From assembly GCA_945787285.1 (NCBI GenBank), contig CALZIC010000021.1, positions 1 through 36,145 of the forward strand: a DNA stretch of 36,145 bases, in the 5' to 3' direction. Source of the stretch: an uncultured Desulfuromonadales bacterium (GTDB lineage: Bacteria > Desulfobacterota > Desulfuromonadia > Desulfuromonadales > Trichloromonadaceae). Every line of letters begins with the position of its first letter. Positions within the stretch are counted from its first letter, which is position 1. Of this stretch, positions 20,032 through 27,454 are shown one piece after another. The translations under genes were made by a program, and so were the position numbers. The notes beneath the pieces are model-generated. The model saw only the letters and a list, made by a program, of their open reading frames with translations, did not search any database and was not told where the DNA came from.

Positions 20032-21798
20032 TCAGCTGAAGAACAGGTACGACATGACGGCGATGAAGAGCACCGCCAGCAGCACGCCGATTCCGATCGG
20101 GTAGGCGCCGGCCCGGCTGCGCGCTTCGATCAGCGCTTCCTTTTCGGCCAGCGCGGCGCTGTCGCCGCTGGCCCCGCCCTGCAGGCGCAGGGCGTACTTC
20201 TGCAGGTTGGCTCCCGGTTCATCGAAAAACCGCGAAACAAGCCGGGGAATGCGCTGGATAAAGATCTGGTCGCACCAGCTGTTGATGCTGTTGAACACCC
20301 GGTCGGTCACAGCGTAGAACAGTTTTCCGCCTTTGCGGTAGCTCCAGTCGGAGTCGATGGAGATCGTTTCGGTGCGCTTGAGCATCGGCAGCAGCAAAAA
20401 GAAGGCGAGGGCCGAGAACATCAGCAGCTGAAACTGGTTCAGCGTGTGTTCAAGGGTATAGGCCTGGAACAGTACCTCGAAGGGAAGGATGTCGTAAAGC
20501 GGCCCGGGGTAGAAGCCGAGGAACACGCAGATAAAGGCGAGCAGGGCCATGGCGGCGAGCATGTGCTTGGGCGGCTCGCCGGGGCGCAAGCCTTGGTCCT
20601 TGGCGAAAAAGACGAAGTAGGGGAACTTGATCCCGGCGTGCAGGAAGACCCCCGCAGAGGCGATCTCCAGCACCAGCCAGACCCAGTAGAGTCCCTCGTG
20701 AACACCGGCTTCGATAATCATCGGCTTGCTGGTGTACCCGGAGAGCCCGGGAAATGACGAGATGGCCAGGGCGCCGATGGTGCCGAAAATCATCGTCAGC
20801 GGCATGGTCTTGTAGAGGCCGCCGAGGTCGGTGCACTTGCTTTTTCCGGTCATGTAGAGGACCGATCCGGCGCTCATCCAAAGTAGGGCCTTGTAGATGA
20901 TGTGGCAGAAGGCATGGGCCACCACGCCGCTGATCGCCATAGCGGTGCCGATGCCGATGCCGCAGATCATAAAGCCGACCTGGTTGATAATCGAGTAGGC
21001 CAGGATCCGCCGCATGTCGTTCTCTAAAATGGCGTAGATAATGCCGTAGATGGCCATGAAGCAGCCGACCACCATCAGGATCTCCCAGCCGGCGAAGCCG
21101 CGGATGAGGGTATAGACCGCCGTCTTGGTGGTATAGGCGGTCATGATGACCCCGCCGGTGACCGTCGCCTCGGGGTAGGCGTCGGAGAGCCAGGCCGAAA
21201 AGGGCGGCGCCGCGGCGTTGACCAAAAAGCCGAGCAGGATCAGGTAGGTCGGCAGACTGCGCAGGTCGAAGCCGTCGAAGGCGACCGAACCGGTGGAATG
21301 GACCTGCAGCAGGATTCCGGCGAGCAGGCAGAGGCCGCCGAAGATATGCACCATCACGTAGCGGAAGGCGGCCCTTCCCGAGCGTTCGGTGTTGCGCGCC
21401 AGCACCAGAAAGGTCGAGGTCACCGCCATTACTTCCCAGAACAGGTAGAGGGAGATCAGGTCTCCGGCGAATACCGCGCCAAGACTGGCACCGATATAGG
21501 CCAGCGCCGCCGCGTGTTCATGGCGGGTTTTGAGGTGCATGGCGAACAGAAAACAGGCAAAGGCGTTGATGGTGAAGACATAGCCAAAAGCCTTGCTCAG
21601 CTTGTCGACCCGCAGCAGGGCGAGATCGAAGCCGAACAGCCGGTAGTTCCAGGCGGTTCCGGGCTCAAGGTTGACGATGAGCAGGAAGGCGGCGGCGGGA
21701 ACCAGCAGGATCAGGGCACGGCGTCCGGAAAGGGGCAACAGCCACAGCAAGGCGGCCCCAAGGATGAACAGCAACGCTGGATGAAGGATTTCAATCAT
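20032..21798 (-). CDS. MrpD/NuoL-N-like proton-translocating antiporter subunit (third copy)
   Basis: 588 residues, about 14 core transmembrane helices plus an extra C-terminal helix (YPIGIGVLLAVLFIAVMSYL). Complex I antiporter-family features: the Glu helix (LYLFWEVMAVTSTFL), the first channel Lys (TAYTTKTAVYTLIRG) and the second His/Lys helix (HAFCHIIYKALLWMSAGS), so the channel residues are all present. The soluble region at ~470-560 (SDWSYRKGGKLFYAVTDRVF) links to the last helix and recalls the lateral-helix extensions of MbhI/NuoL, though I cannot prove homology. GGAGG precedes ATG 21798. Its start overlaps the 88-residue gene by eight bases. Confidence 0.9.
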   Translation of the reverse strand: MIEILHPALLFILGAALLWLLPLSGRRALILLVPAAAFLLIVNLEPGTAWNYRLFGFDLALLRVDKLSKAFGYVFTINAFACFLFAMHLKTRHEHAAALAYIGASLGAVFAGDLISLYLFWEVMAVTSTFLVLARNTERSGRAAFRYVMVHIFGGLCLLAGILLQVHSTGSVAFDGFDLRSLPTYLILLGFLVNAAAPPFSAWLSDAYPEATVTGGVIMTAYTTKTAVYTLIRGFAGWEILMVVGCFMAIYGIIYAILENDMRRILAYSIINQVGFMICGIGIGTAMAISGVVAHAFCHIIYKALLWMSAGSVLYMTGKSKCTDLGGLYKTMPLTMIFGTIGALAISSFPGLSGYTSKPMIIEAGVHEGLYWVWLVLEIASAGVFLHAGIKFPYFVFFAKDQGLRPGEPPKHMLAAMALLAFICVFLGFYPGPLYDILPFEVLFQAYTLEHTLNQFQLLMFSALAFFLLLPMLKRTETISIDSDWSYRKGGKLFYAVTDRVFNSINSWCDQIFIQRIPRLVSRFFDEPGANLQKYALRLQGGASGDSAALAEKEALIEARSRAGAYPIGIGVLLAVLFIAVMSYLFFS

Positions 21799-22057
21799 AG
21801 TAATCCTCCTTGCGCTTCAGCGCGTATCCGAGCAGCTTGGAGATGACGATAATGGCGACGCATGCGATGAAGCCGAAAAGCGCGTAAAACCCGGGCCAAC
21901 TCTCCACCTTGTAGAACAGGGTGTGTTTGTGCAGGAAGAAATCGGGGACCACCAGCAGGGCCAGCACGATATAAAAGCCGATGCGCAAGCGGCGCAGGTT
22001 CCGGGGGTGGTCGAACCAGTCGGTAACAACCTTCACTTCTTTTTTTTCTTCATTCAT
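21791..22057 (-). CDS. Small two-helix membrane protein of the antiporter operon
   Basis: 88 residues: a charged N-terminus, then two hydrophobic helices (IGFYIVLALLVVPDFFL and FYALFGFIACVAIIVISKLLG) and a charged end (KRKEDYYD). I do not recognise the family. It lies between the second and third MrpD-like genes, overlapping the latter by eight bases, which suggests it is a structural subunit. The ribosome site (AAGGGA) is far upstream. Confidence 0.75.
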   Translation of the reverse strand: MNEEKKEVKVVTDWFDHPRNLRRLRIGFYIVLALLVVPDFFLHKHTLFYKVESWPGFYALFGFIACVAIIVISKLLGYALKRKEDYYD

Positions 22058-22073
22058 GGCAAGTCAAGTTCCC

Positions 22074-23540
22074 TTACAGGAAAAGGGCCAGGCGAACCAG
22101 CCGCAGCAGCACGTCCGGGAAAAAGAACAGGGTCAGCGATCCCAGGGCGGTGACCGACAAAGGGACCAGGCAGAGCAGCGGCGCCTCTTGGATTCCCTCC
22201 CCTTCGTCCTCCTTGGCGGTGGCGAAGAAGCCCCGGTACACGATCGGCAAAAAATAGGCGGCGTTGAGCAGGGAACTGATCAGCAGCACCAGTACCAACA
22301 CCAGCTGGTCGGCCTGCAGGGCGCCGATCAGCAGGTTCCATTTGCTCAGAAAGCCTCCCAGCGGCGGCATACCGATAATGCTCAGCGAGCCGAGGAAGAA
22401 GGCGGTGTAGGTGATCGGCATGCGCCGGCCGAGGCCGTCCATCTGGCTTATGTATTTTTTTTGGCTGGCCACGTAGATCGCCCCGGCGCAGAAGAACAGG
22501 GTGATCTTGCCGAAAGCGTGCATGGCGATGTGCAGCAGCCCCCCGGTCATGCCGGCGGCCGAGAGCATGCCGGCCCCCAGCACCATGTAGGAGAGCTGGC
22601 CGATGGTCGAATAGGCCAGGCGGCGCTTGAGGTTGTCCTGGGTCAGGGCGATCAGCGAGGCGGCCAGGATGGTGATCGAGACGAAGTAGGTCAGCGCCAC
22701 CCCGAGGTCGAGGCTGTGCAACAGGTCGCTGCCGAAGATATCGAAGATAACCCGCAGAATCGAGAACACTCCGACCTTGACCACCGCCACGCCATGTAGA
22801 AAGGAGCTCACCGGCGTCGGGGCGACCATGGCGGCCGGCAGCCAGCCGTGAAACGGCATGATACCGGCCTTGGCAAAGCCGAGCACGAACAGCACCAGCA
22901 GCAGGCTCAGGGTGGCCGGCGAAGCGGTTCCGGCGAGGATGCCGCCGTGGGTGAAGTCGAGGGTTCCGGCGATCTGGTAGGTGATCAGCATGGCGGGCAG
23001 GACCAGTCCGATCGAGGTGCCGAGGATATAGGTCAGGTACTTGCGCCCGGAATAGCGCGCTTCGGCGTTCTGCTCGTGGGTCACCAGCGGATAGGTGGAG
23101 AGCGAGAGTACTTCGTAAAAGAGGTAGAGCGTGAGCAGGTTGGCGGAGAAGGCCACACCGATGGTCGCCGAGATCGCCGCGGCAAACGAGGCGAAGTAGC
23201 GGGTCTGGTCATGCTCGTTCAAGGCGCGCATGTAGCCGATCGAGTAGATCGAGGTGAAAATCCACAAAAAGGAGGCCACCAGGGCGAAGAACATCCCCAT
23301 GGCATCGACCTTCAGCTGAATGGGCACCCCGGGGATCACCTCGGCGAGGGTGAAGACGAACCCGCCCCCGGACAGGACAGCCGGAAGCATCGAAGCGATG
23401 ATGCAGAACTTGCCGATGGCGATAAGCACGGTCCAGCTCTCGCGCAGGTTGGGCTTGCGCCCGCTGAGCATGATGGGAACCGTTCCTAACAGGGAAATGC
23501 AAACCGCCGCCAAGGGCCATATTGAATCTGGATACGCCAT
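22074..23540 (-). CDS. MrpD-like proton-translocating antiporter subunit (second copy)
   Basis: 488 residues from ATG 23540 (MAYPDSIWPLAAV); AAGAGAA precedes it. A possible start at 23600 would add 20 hydrophilic residues inside the preceding gene and lacks support. About 14 transmembrane helices. Antiporter-family residues: Glu in LTLYLFYEVLSLSTYPLV, Lys in HGVAVVKVGVFSILR, and His/Lys in HIAMHAFGKITLFFCAGA. It keeps all proton-path residues. Second of three homologous subunits in this operon. Confidence 0.92.
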   Translation of the reverse strand: MAYPDSIWPLAAVCISLLGTVPIMLSGRKPNLRESWTVLIAIGKFCIIASMLPAVLSGGGFVFTLAEVIPGVPIQLKVDAMGMFFALVASFLWIFTSIYSIGYMRALNEHDQTRYFASFAAAISATIGVAFSANLLTLYLFYEVLSLSTYPLVTHEQNAEARYSGRKYLTYILGTSIGLVLPAMLITYQIAGTLDFTHGGILAGTASPATLSLLLVLFVLGFAKAGIMPFHGWLPAAMVAPTPVSSFLHGVAVVKVGVFSILRVIFDIFGSDLLHSLDLGVALTYFVSITILAASLIALTQDNLKRRLAYSTIGQLSYMVLGAGMLSAAGMTGGLLHIAMHAFGKITLFFCAGAIYVASQKKYISQMDGLGRRMPITYTAFFLGSLSIIGMPPLGGFLSKWNLLIGALQADQLVLVLVLLISSLLNAAYFLPIVYRGFFATAKEDEGEGIQEAPLLCLVPLSVTALGSLTLFFFPDVLLRLVRLALFL

Positions 23541-23583
23541 TGAATTCTCTTTAACCGATTCGATAGGGGTCGTAAGAAAAAAA

Positions 23584-25068
23584 CTAAAGGATTGCCGCAA
23601 CTGCCGGACGGATCACCTTTTCAACGATCTGTCCCGAGCCCAAACCGATCACGATCAGGGCGACAGCCGACAGAACCAGCGGGTTGAGCATGAAAACCGG
23701 CGCTTCATTGATCTTAAGCTCGTCGTGGCCATGGGAACCCTCGCTGCGGAAGTAGGCGATCTCGATCAGACGGAAGAATAGAACCGCATTGACCAGGCTG
23801 CTGAAGAGCAGGGCGGCCACGTAGGACCACTCTCCGGCCTCAACGCCGCCGAGAATCAGGTACCACTTGCTGAAAAAACCGCAGGTCGGCGGGATGCCGA
23901 TCATCGAAAAGGCCCCCAGGGTAAAGGCCGCCATGGTGATCGGCATCTTCCGGTACAGCCCCTTGAGATTGTCGAAGCTGAGCGAGCCGGTCCGGTAGAC
24001 AATGGCCGATGCCGCCAGAAAAAGGCAGAGGGTCATGACCGCATCGTTGAGGATATGCAGAATCGAGCCGGTCAGCCCCTGGGTATTGCCGAGCCAGACG
24101 CCGCCGACCATGTAGCCGACCTCGGCGACGATGATGTAGGTCAGCATCCGCTTGAGGTCTCGCTGGGCCAGCGCCAGCGCCGAGGCACAGACGATTGCCA
24201 AGGATGCGACCCACACCAGAATCGGCTGAATCCCCTGGTGGAGGCCGATAATCCAGTCCATCGAAACGACCGAGTACATGACCCGGATCATCAGATAGAC
24301 CGTCACCTTGGTCATCAGCGGAGCGATCAGGGTGCCGGCCCCGGTCGGTGCGTGGCTGTAGGCGTTGGGCAGCCAGCCGTGCAGCGGGAAGAGGGCCATC
24401 TTGATCCACAGCCCGACGCTGAGAAAGGCGAAGGCCGTGGCGATGGCCACCGTTCCGTTGATTGTCGGAATCAGCGAGGCGATATCGGCCATGTTCAGCG
24501 ACCCGGTGAGGATATACAGGTAGCCGACTCCCAGCAGGTAGAAACAGGCGCCGATCGAGCCCATGATGATGTAGTTGAAGCTCGACAGCGGGGCGCGGCC
24601 CGGGCCCATGGCGATCAGGCCGTAGGTGGTGATGGAGGTGATTTCCAGCAGCACGTAGAGGTTGAAGGCGTCGCCGGTGATGACGATGCCGAGCAACCCG
24701 GCGATCAGGATCAAGTAGAGGGTGAAAAAGAGGTGTTCCTGGCCGGGAAGTTCCCTCTCGACGCTCTTGAGGGCGGAAAGGGTCGCCACCAGGGCCACGG
24801 CCGAAACCAGCACCAGCATCAGGGCGGCCAGGGGGTCGACCACCAGCTCGATGCCGAAAGGCGGCGTCCAGTTGCCCACCGTGTAGCGGATGGTCCCCTC
24901 GGCCAGTACCCGGACCAGCACCAGCACCGAGGCCAGGGTGGAAAAGACCAGGGCGCCGAGGCACAAGGGGGCAACCCAGGTACGGGAGATTCTGCCGAGC
25001 AGGTTGACGAACAGGGCGGTCAGCAGGGGCGCCGCGAGCACGTAGATATGAAGGTTCGACTCCATCAT
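23584..25068 (-). CDS. MrpD-like antiporter subunit (first copy), lacking the second channel Lys
   Basis: 494 residues, about 14 transmembrane helices. The Glu helix (LYVLLEITSITTYGLI) and first channel Lys (IAPLMTKVTVYLMIR) are present. In the helix that usually reads H-x3-H-A-x2-K, this protein has HILNDAVMTLCLFLAA, so His becomes Asp and Lys becomes Thr. Its proton path therefore differs from the two other copies. Start ATG 25068 overlaps the mrpC stop in an ATGA arrangement, and GGAG lies eight bases upstream. In Mbh terms it takes the mbhH position, directly after the mrpC-like gene. Confidence 0.92.
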   Translation of the reverse strand: MMESNLHIYVLAAPLLTALFVNLLGRISRTWVAPLCLGALVFSTLASVLVLVRVLAEGTIRYTVGNWTPPFGIELVVDPLAALMLVLVSAVALVATLSALKSVERELPGQEHLFFTLYLILIAGLLGIVITGDAFNLYVLLEITSITTYGLIAMGPGRAPLSSFNYIIMGSIGACFYLLGVGYLYILTGSLNMADIASLIPTINGTVAIATAFAFLSVGLWIKMALFPLHGWLPNAYSHAPTGAGTLIAPLMTKVTVYLMIRVMYSVVSMDWIIGLHQGIQPILVWVASLAIVCASALALAQRDLKRMLTYIIVAEVGYMVGGVWLGNTQGLTGSILHILNDAVMTLCLFLAASAIVYRTGSLSFDNLKGLYRKMPITMAAFTLGAFSMIGIPPTCGFFSKWYLILGGVEAGEWSYVAALLFSSLVNAVLFFRLIEIAYFRSEGSHGHDELKINEAPVFMLNPLVLSAVALIVIGLGSGQIVEKVIRPAVAAIL

Positions 25069-25397
25069 TTGCTGATCTTCTCCAGTATTTCATCCTCTTC
25101 GAGGGTTCCGTACTCGCGGTGGATGCGCTGCAGGATGGCCAGGGCCACACCGGTGATGCTGACCGAGACGACGATGGCCGTCAGCATCAGAACGTGGGGG
25201 AGGGGGTTGACCACTCCGGAGGGGTCGACCCCGTGCTTGAGCACCTCGTATTTATCGAGAATCGGGATGCCGGCCCCCCGCTTTACGCCGGTGGAGACGA
25301 AAAAGAGGATAATGGCCGTTTGGAAGATGTTCATGCCGAGCAGCTTCTTGACCAGGTTGCGCTTGCCGATCATGGCGTAGAAGGCCAAGCAGTCCAT
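25065..25397 (-). CDS. mrpC: MrpC/NuoK-like antiporter subunit, N-terminus probably shortened
   Basis: 110 residues from ATG 25397. NuoK-like core: FYAMIGKRNLVKKLLGMNIF, QTAIILFFVSTGVKRG, then HVLMLTAIVVSVSITGVALA with the typical LTAIVVS motif. MrpC/NuoK proteins have three helices; here the first helix is cut to about MDCLAFYAMIG. An alternative ATG at 25401, placed immediately after the mrpB stop, opens another frame (MDGLLGLL) that does not continue into the MrpC sequence. I infer a possible small deletion with frameshift near 25380, or a sequence error. Overlaps the next gene by four bases. Confidence 0.8.
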   Translation of the reverse strand: MDCLAFYAMIGKRNLVKKLLGMNIFQTAIILFFVSTGVKRGAGIPILDKYEVLKHGVDPSGVVNPLPHVLMLTAIVVSVSITGVALAILQRIHREYGTLEEDEILEKISK

Positions 25398-25402
25398 CCA
25401 TA

Positions 25403-25882
25403 TCAGAGTCCCTCGTCCAGTTGGCCGCCAGAGGAAATGTCCCAGTAAAGTGAGACCATGATGCTCATGACGGTCAGTCCGACGCCGACCTCCACGAGAA
25501 AAATCCCGAAAGAGCGCCATTCGACCGGTCCCATGGGGATGAGGACATCCAGGGCGCTGTAGTCGAGGAACAGCCCGCCGACAATGGCGCAGAGGGCGGC
25601 GACGCCGGTAAAGATCAATACGCCGAGATTGCCCATAATGGCGTTAGCCTTTTGCGACATGCGGTTCAGCGATGTTTTCAGATCGTAGGCCAGGGCCAGC
25701 AATACGAAGGAGGCTCCGAGCACGACCCCGCCCTGGAATCCGCCGCCGGGGCTGTAGTGGCCGTGGACGATGACATACAGGCCGAAGAGCTGGATAAAGG
25801 GGACCAGGATCCGGACCGAGGTCTGGATGATGAGGCTTTCGCCCAGGGGGCGCAGCTGGGCCCTTTCCTGCAGACGCTTCAT
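25403..25882 (-). CDS. mrpB: MrpB-like antiporter subunit
   Basis: 159 residues, four hydrophobic helices. The MrpB signature is HGHYSPGGGFQGGVVLGAS; the other helices are IQTSVRILVPFIQLFGLYVI, MGNLGVLIFTGVAALCAIVG and FGIFLVEVGVGLTVMSIMVS. Equivalent to MbhF. ATG 25882 overlaps the upstream gene's stop (ATGA). An upstream in-frame start at 25927 lies inside the preceding gene and is less likely. Confidence 0.92.
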   Translation of the reverse strand: MKRLQERAQLRPLGESLIIQTSVRILVPFIQLFGLYVIVHGHYSPGGGFQGGVVLGASFVLLALAYDLKTSLNRMSQKANAIMGNLGVLIFTGVAALCAIVGGLFLDYSALDVLIPMGPVEWRSFGIFLVEVGVGLTVMSIMVSLYWDISSGGQLDEGL

Positions 25883-26151
25883 GATTTGGGCCTCCTCAGA
25901 ACAGCCACGACCGCCATGCCGGCGCAAAAGATGACCACCGTCTCGAACATGGTATCGTATCCCCGGTAATCACCGAGAACCGCCGTGACGATGTTGGGAA
26001 CGTGGGTCTGCTCGATCGCTTTTTCAATGTAGACCGGCGAGAGGTGGGTACTCGCCGGCGACTGGGGGTCTCCCCAGGCGGGAAAGTCTTTGGTCCCGTA
26101 AAGCAGGATCGTTCCGGTGACCAGGGTTGCCAGCAGGGCCAGGGCTCGCAT
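25879..26151 (-). CDS. MbhE-like subunit (MrpA C-terminal piece)
   Basis: 90 residues: a first helix (ALALLATLVTGTILLYG), a periplasmic stretch with HLSPVYIEKAIEQTHVPNIV and TAVLGDYRGYDTMFET, and a second helix (VVIFCAGMAVVAVL). The NIVTAVLGDYRGYDTMFE motif is the one shared by the C-terminal part of MrpA and the separate MbhE subunit. Here it is a stand-alone gene. It overlaps both neighbours by one to four bases. Confidence 0.88.
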   Translation of the reverse strand: MRALALLATLVTGTILLYGTKDFPAWGDPQSPASTHLSPVYIEKAIEQTHVPNIVTAVLGDYRGYDTMFETVVIFCAGMAVVAVLRRPKS

Positions 26152-26344
26152 CAGTCTTTACTCCTCCTGGAGGTTCGCAGTATCGCGCCGATAAAGAGTA
26201 CCGTGCTGATCCCCGCCCCGACCGTCGCTTCGGTGAAGGCCACGTCGACCGCCCCCATTTCGGCCCAGAGCAGGCACATGTGATGGTTGCCAGGGCGCAG
26301 ATCACCACCAGGACCAGAATCAGAAGGTCGAGTTGCCAGATCAT
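26151..26344 (-). pseudogene. MbhD-like (DUF4040-type) subunit, internally deleted and frameshifted
   Basis: The 194-base gene is not a multiple of three. From ATG 26344, with AAGGGA nine bases upstream, the first frame gives MIWQLDLLILVLVVICALATI and then turns to nonsense. A second frame, from about 26282, gives MCLLWAEMGAVDVAFTEATV followed by GAGISTVLFIGAILRTSRRS and a stop that overlaps the next ATG. The two parts are the start and end of an MbhD/MrpA-C-type subunit, in which about 17-18 residues of helix normally lie between them. Neighbouring overlaps are intact at both ends, so the lesion is purely internal. It may be a true mutation or an assembly error. Confidence 0.8.
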
Positions 26345-26345
26345 G

Positions 26346-26663
26346 TTATTTTTTCCCTTTGGTCCAGGGTTCCACACCGACGATCAGGGCCGCTTCGGTG
26401 ATGGCGTGGGTCGCCGTGGGACTGGCGACGAAGACGAAGACCGCGATGGCCAGAATCTTCAGACTGACCAGCACGGCGGCGGCGCTGAAATCTCCGAGGT
26501 TGTAAGCAGCCACTCCGGTGATCACCAGAACGGCGGCCAGAGAGTCACATTTTCCGGCAGCATGAAGCCGGGTGAAAAAATCGGGAAAACGCAGGAGGCC
26601 GATCGTCCCTATGGCAAAGAAAAAGAGACCGGCAACGATCAATACCATGGCCAGGATAGTCAT
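26346..26663 (-). CDS. mrpG: MrpG-like antiporter subunit
   Basis: 105 residues, three helices. MrpG/MbhC signature GTIGLLRFPDFFTRLHAAGK at residues ~19-38, followed by AVLVSLKILAIAVFVFVASP and ATHAITEAAL. Cytoplasmic-membrane subunit of a multisubunit Na+/H+ antiporter. Its stop is one base from the next ATG. Confidence 0.94.
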   Translation of the reverse strand: MTILAMVLIVAGLFFFAIGTIGLLRFPDFFTRLHAAGKCDSLAAVLVITGVAAYNLGDFSAAAVLVSLKILAIAVFVFVASPTATHAITEAALIVGVEPWTKGKK

Positions 26664-26687
26664 CTCGGGGATTGCCTTCCGTAAGAA

Positions 26688-26972
26688 TTATTCATGTTCC
26701 AGATGTATGCTCTTGCGCCGCAGAAAGAACTTGGTCGCCCCCAAGGTGGCGATGAAGTTCAGCAGTGCATAGGCGATGGCAATATCGACAAACATTCCGA
26801 CGTTGTCGTAAAGAACGCCGATGATCAGCATCAGCACCGTGGTTTTGGTTCCGATGACGCTGCCGCCGAGAATACGGTCAAGCACGGTCGGTCCGGCAAT
26901 CACCCGGATCAGCGAAAGGCTCATCAGCAGAACCAGGGCGATACCTGCTGCCAGGAAAAACTGGTGAATCAT
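26688..26972 (-). CDS. mrpF: MrpF-like antiporter subunit
   Basis: 94 residues, three helices. The MrpF/MbhB signature is RVIAGPTVLDRILGGSVIGT, then NVGMFVDIAIAYALLNFIAT. The start overlaps the mrpE stop by four bases (ATGA). Confidence 0.94.
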   Translation of the reverse strand: MIHQFFLAAGIALVLLMSLSLIRVIAGPTVLDRILGGSVIGTKTTVLMLIIGVLYDNVGMFVDIAIAYALLNFIATLGATKFFLRRKSIHLEHE

Positions 26973-27454
26973 GATTTGTCCTCCATCGCCGCCGCCACAC
27001 GTCTTTCCATTTCGCCGGGGAGGGATTCGGCAGCGCTTCGGGTCAGGGCATAGACGGTGAATTCATCATCATCGATGCTGACGGTGATCGTTCCGGGAGT
27101 CAGGGTGATCGATTGGGCGAGGGTCACCTTGGATATCGGTTTTTTCAGAGTGGTGGTGAACCGGACCAGCTGGGGGTCGATCATCTCTTTCATGCGGGGG
27201 TGCAGAACGATGTAGGTCACCTGCAGGTTGGCGACAAGGATTTCCCAGAACAACCAGGGGAGGTAGAGCAAAAAGCCGACCAGCCGGCCGAGCCAGGCGC
27301 CACCAGGAGAGGCGGAAAAGAGGAGGTCGTGGCTGAAATAAGCCACCAGCAGGCAGCAAACCACCCCCAGGGAGAGGTGGAACGCATCGAACATTCCGGA
27401 GAGCAGCACCCAGAAGGTCAGCATCACCAGGAAGGAGACAATCTTGGATATCAT
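26969..27454 (-). CDS. mrpE: MrpE-like antiporter subunit
   Basis: 161 residues from ATG 27454, with GAGGAA five bases before it. Two to three N-terminal helices (IVSFLVMLTFWVLLSG, LSLGVVCCLLVAYFSHDLLF, LVGFLLYLPWLFWEILVANL), then the soluble MrpE domain with SITLTPGTITVSIDDDEFTV, the family hallmark. An in-frame start at 27571 would add 39 non-homologous residues. First gene of the antiporter operon. Together the operon follows mbhA-H order (E, F, G, D-like, E-like, B, C, D) with two extra MrpD-like genes. Confidence 0.93.
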   Translation of the reverse strand: MISKIVSFLVMLTFWVLLSGMFDAFHLSLGVVCCLLVAYFSHDLLFSASPGGAWLGRLVGFLLYLPWLFWEILVANLQVTYIVLHPRMKEMIDPQLVRFTTTLKKPISKVTLAQSITLTPGTITVSIDDDEFTVYALTRSAAESLPGEMERRVAAAMEDKS

